Positions 22,901-24,499 of a DNA stretch of 24,499 bases are shown here, one piece after another. A model generated the notes under the pieces. That model did not search any database. It saw only the letters and a list, made by a program, of their open reading frames with translations, and had not been told where the DNA came from. The position numbers and the translations under genes were made by a program. The first letter of the stretch is position 1. Each line of letters starts with the position of its first letter. Source of the DNA: JAHDNZ01 sp036721855. GTDB lineage: Bacteria; Bacillota; DTU065. The stretch spans positions 1 through 24,499 of the forward strand of contig DAIMKF010000028.1 of the NCBI GenBank assembly GCA_036721855.1, in the 5' to 3' direction.

Positions 22901-24073
22901 TTATATCCTCCCCTGACTTTTTAGTTCGGGGGACACAGATTCACCTTCACCGATAACTGTTAAAGGAATCTCTTCCAAGCTTTTTTCTGTTGTACCAATC
23001 AAGCAATTCTCATTAATTACAGCTTGAGTTCCGACAATAGCCTTACGTACAAAAGCTCCTGCTAAAATTTTAGCTCCTGGCATAACTACCGCATCATATA
23101 CCTTCGCACCTTTAGCTATGTAAACACCTGGAAAAAGAACCGAGTTAAAACTTTCGCCATAAATAAGACAACCTTCATTAACTAAACTGTTTATTACCTT
23201 ACTAGAATCAGCTATATAATGAGGCGGCTGATTGGGATTAACCGAATAGACTCGCCATTTGCGATCAAAGAGATCAAACTTTGGTTCAGATCCTAATAGA
23301 TCCATATTTGCTTCCCATAAGCTCTCTAAAGTTCCTACATCTTTCCAATAACCCTCAAAAGGATAAGCAAACATTCTTTCACCATTTGCAAGCATCTTTG
23401 GAATAATATTTTTACCAAAATCATTCACAGAAAGGGGATCTTTGGCATCTTCTTCCAAATATATTTTTAAATTCTCATAGTTGAAGATATATACACCCAT
23501 TGAAGCAAGATTGTTTTTTGGATAGCGAGGTTTTTCTTCAAAATCAATTATCTTTTTGTCTAAATCGGTATTTATAATACCATAACGGCTGGCCTCTTTT
23601 AGAGAAACCTCAATAACAGCAATTGTTGTACTAGCCCGATTACTTTTATGAAAATCGAGCATTTTTGCATAATCCATTTTATAAACATGATCTCCTGAAA
23701 GCACTAGAACATAATCTGGTTGATAGTTTTCTAGAAAATCTATATTCTGATAAACGGCATTGGCTGTACCTTTATACCATTCTCCCCCATCTAGACGTAC
23801 AAATGGAGGCAATACCATTACCCCGCCTCTTTCCCGATCTAGATCCCAAGGACCACCAATGCCAATGTATGAATGGAGTTTAAGCGGTTGAAACTGGGTT
23901 AGAACACCAACAGTATCAATACCTGAATTGACACAGTTACTTAAAGTAAAGTCAATAATTCTATATTTCCCTCCAAATGGGACAGCAGGCTTAGCAAGTT
24001 TTTTTGTTAGCACACCCAGCCGAGTTCCTTGACCTCCAGCAAGAAGCATGGCTACACATTCTTTTTTAATCAT
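22901..24073 (-). CDS. glgC: Glucose-1-phosphate adenylyltransferase GlgC
   Basis: Makes ADP-glucose from ATP and glucose 1-phosphate, the committed step of glycogen synthesis. The N-terminal loop LLAGGQGTRLGVLTKKLAKP then AVPFGGKYRIIDF (about 11-41) binds nucleotide and activator. LSGDHVYKMDY (125-135) carries the catalytic Asp128. IIDFEEKP (175-182) and EGYWKDVGTLESLWEANMDL form the sugar-phosphate site. A beta-helix domain ends the protein. The reading frame is open upstream to 24289, but the first 72 residues of that version are lysine-rich translated leader that crosses the promoter and a hairpin. AAGGGGG 6 bases before the ATG at 24073 fixes the start, giving 390 aa, the family length. 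First gene of the glg operon. Confidence 0.97.
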   Translation of the reverse strand: MIKKECVAMLLAGGQGTRLGVLTKKLAKPAVPFGGKYRIIDFTLSNCVNSGIDTVGVLTQFQPLKLHSYIGIGGPWDLDRERGGVMVLPPFVRLDGGEWYKGTANAVYQNIDFLENYQPDYVLVLSGDHVYKMDYAKMLDFHKSNRASTTIAVIEVSLKEASRYGIINTDLDKKIIDFEEKPRYPKNNLASMGVYIFNYENLKIYLEEDAKDPLSVNDFGKNIIPKMLANGERMFAYPFEGYWKDVGTLESLWEANMDLLGSEPKFDLFDRKWRVYSVNPNQPPHYIADSSKVINSLVNEGCLIYGESFNSVLFPGVYIAKGAKVYDAVVMPGAKILAGAFVRKAIVGTQAVINENCLIGTTEKSLEEIPLTVIGEGESVSPELKSQGRI

Positions 24074-24118
24074 CTTTAACCCCCTTAACTTTCGTTTAAC
24101 TATTAATTTAGAACACAC

Positions 24119-24124
24119 ATTATA
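24119..24124 (-). promoter_or_regulatory. -10 element of the glg operon promoter
   Basis: On the minus strand TATAAT in the context CCTGTATAATGTGTG lies 45 bases ahead of the glgC ATG. A start near 24112 would leave a leader of about 40 bases. No recognisable -35 stands 16-18 bases upstream, so an activator, or another weak -35, may be needed. I see no clear catabolite-responsive element. The AT-rich 24125-24218 stretch holds no other site that I recognise. Confidence 0.55.
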
Positions 24125-24218
24125 CAGGTATATGCTCTTAACTACTTGTTTATGCTTCGGTTTAGAGTGCTGTTTATGTTTGATAGAAACAATTAATTGA
24201 TAATTATTAAATAGTTTT

Positions 24219-24282
24219 AACCTTTTCACAGCAAAAAAAGGCACTGCCAAACGACTGTGCCTTTTTTTGCTGTGAAAAGGTT
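24219..24282. terminator. Long perfect hairpin with terminator features on both strands
   Basis: Two 26-base arms (24219-24244 and 24257-24282) are exact reverse complements around a 12-base loop. Each arm carries a run of seven A or T next to GGCAC/GTGCC, so the inner part reads as an A-run, GC stem and T-run terminator on either strand. It lies between the rRNA operon terminator and the glgC promoter and would stop rRNA read-through. The outer pairs (TTTTCACAGC/GCTGTGAAAA) go beyond what a terminator needs. Confidence 0.75.
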
Positions 24283-24410
24283 TCCTCATAATATTACTAG
24301 TTCAAACCCTTTTTAATTACTAATCAGAAAAAAGACTGTATTGCTCTTATTTTTTGTCAGATATACACAAGGCCTAGATTATTTAAACCACTTTTATGGC
24401 AGGGTAAGTC

Positions 24411-24444
24411 AAAAAGCCCCAAAGGTTTATATCCCTTTGGGGCT
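24411..24444 (-). terminator. Terminator of the rRNA operon
   Basis: The minus strand has AGCCCCAAAGG, an 8-base loop, CCTTTGGGGCT and then TTTT: an 11-bp perfect stem directly downstream of the 5S 3' end. A weaker T-run also precedes the stem. The 24283-24410 stretch between this and the long hairpin holds nothing I recognise. Confidence 0.88.
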
Positions 24445-24450
24445 AAAAAA

Positions 24451-24499
24451 GATCCGGCAATGACCTACTCTCCCTAAGCGTCTCCACTTAAGTACCATC
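24451..24499 (-). rRNA. rrf: 5S ribosomal RNA, 3' part (cut by window edge)
   Basis: The minus strand begins GATGGTACTTAAGTGGAGAC and continues through GAGAGTAGGTCATTGCCGG to GATC, the typical 3' half of bacterial 5S rRNA (compare GATGGTA and GAGAGTAGG in Bacillus 5S). The 3' end is set where the helix I strand GCCGGATC meets the T-run before the terminator, so it may be off by a few bases. The 5' part, and presumably 23S and 16S, lie beyond the window. Confidence 0.9.

Noticed and set aside
24074..24289. N-terminal extension of GlgC by 72 residues.
   Set aside because: It crosses the promoter and the long hairpin, is lysine-rich low-complexity sequence unlike any GlgC, and a strong SD marks the ATG at 24073.
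1..24499. CRISPR arrays, prophage genes, toxin-antitoxin or defence islands.
   Set aside because: No regularly spaced repeats and no genes of such families were seen on either strand.

Overview
The window reads as a chromosomal segment of a low-GC, endospore-forming member of the Bacillota, most likely class Clostridia. The evidence is the dgt-dnaG-rpoD order, a clostridial-type pyruvate phosphate dikinase, a GlgC/GlgD pair, a BofC-like protein and a Gram-positive type LexA box. Genus cannot be fixed from sequence alone. Every convincing gene lies on the minus strand, including three tRNAs and a 5S rRNA, so the segment is probably co-directional with replication. It is described below in the direction of transcription, from high to low coordinates.

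(1) 24.5-24.2 kb: the 3' end of a 5S rRNA closing an rRNA operon, its terminator, and a second, very long perfect hairpin that insulates the next operon. (2) 24.1-13.9 kb: a complete glycogen operon, glgC-glgD-glgA-pulA-glgB-glgP, with a TATAAT promoter ahead of glgC and a perfect bidirectional terminator after glgP. It covers ADP-glucose synthesis, chain elongation, branching, debranching and phosphorolysis. (3) 13.9-13.3 kb: a gene-poor gap. It contains a small decayed remnant that reads, through two frameshifts, as part of an IS21-family IstA transposase. (4) 13.3-11.3 kb: a DUF3108-like exported protein, pgsA (phosphatidylglycerophosphate synthase) and a PrsW-type intramembrane protease.

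(5) 11.2-7.2 kb: yebC, a short BofC-like protein, ruvC, ruvA, ruvB and recO, a recombination-repair operon. A near-consensus LexA (SOS) box lies just ahead of ruvC, and a dyad sits at the likely promoter ahead of yebC. (6) 7.1-0.3 kb: ppdK with its own terminator, then dgt, dnaG and rpoD, the macromolecular-synthesis cluster. (7) 295-4: a good sigma-A promoter starting 4 bases after the rpoD stop codon drives tRNA-Asn, tRNA-Met and tRNA-Glu.

Most of this is core genome. I see no CRISPR array, phage, toxin-antitoxin or defence module, and no clearly novel multi-gene system. The observations worth a second look are regulatory (LexA box, yebC dyad, occluded ribosome-binding site, long hairpin), the istA relic, the short BofC-like protein inside the Ruv operon, and the loss of the usual ppdK neighbours. 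Several genes start at GTG or TTG. Where a good Shine-Dalgarno sequence (SD) argues for an internal start, I used the internal start and say so.
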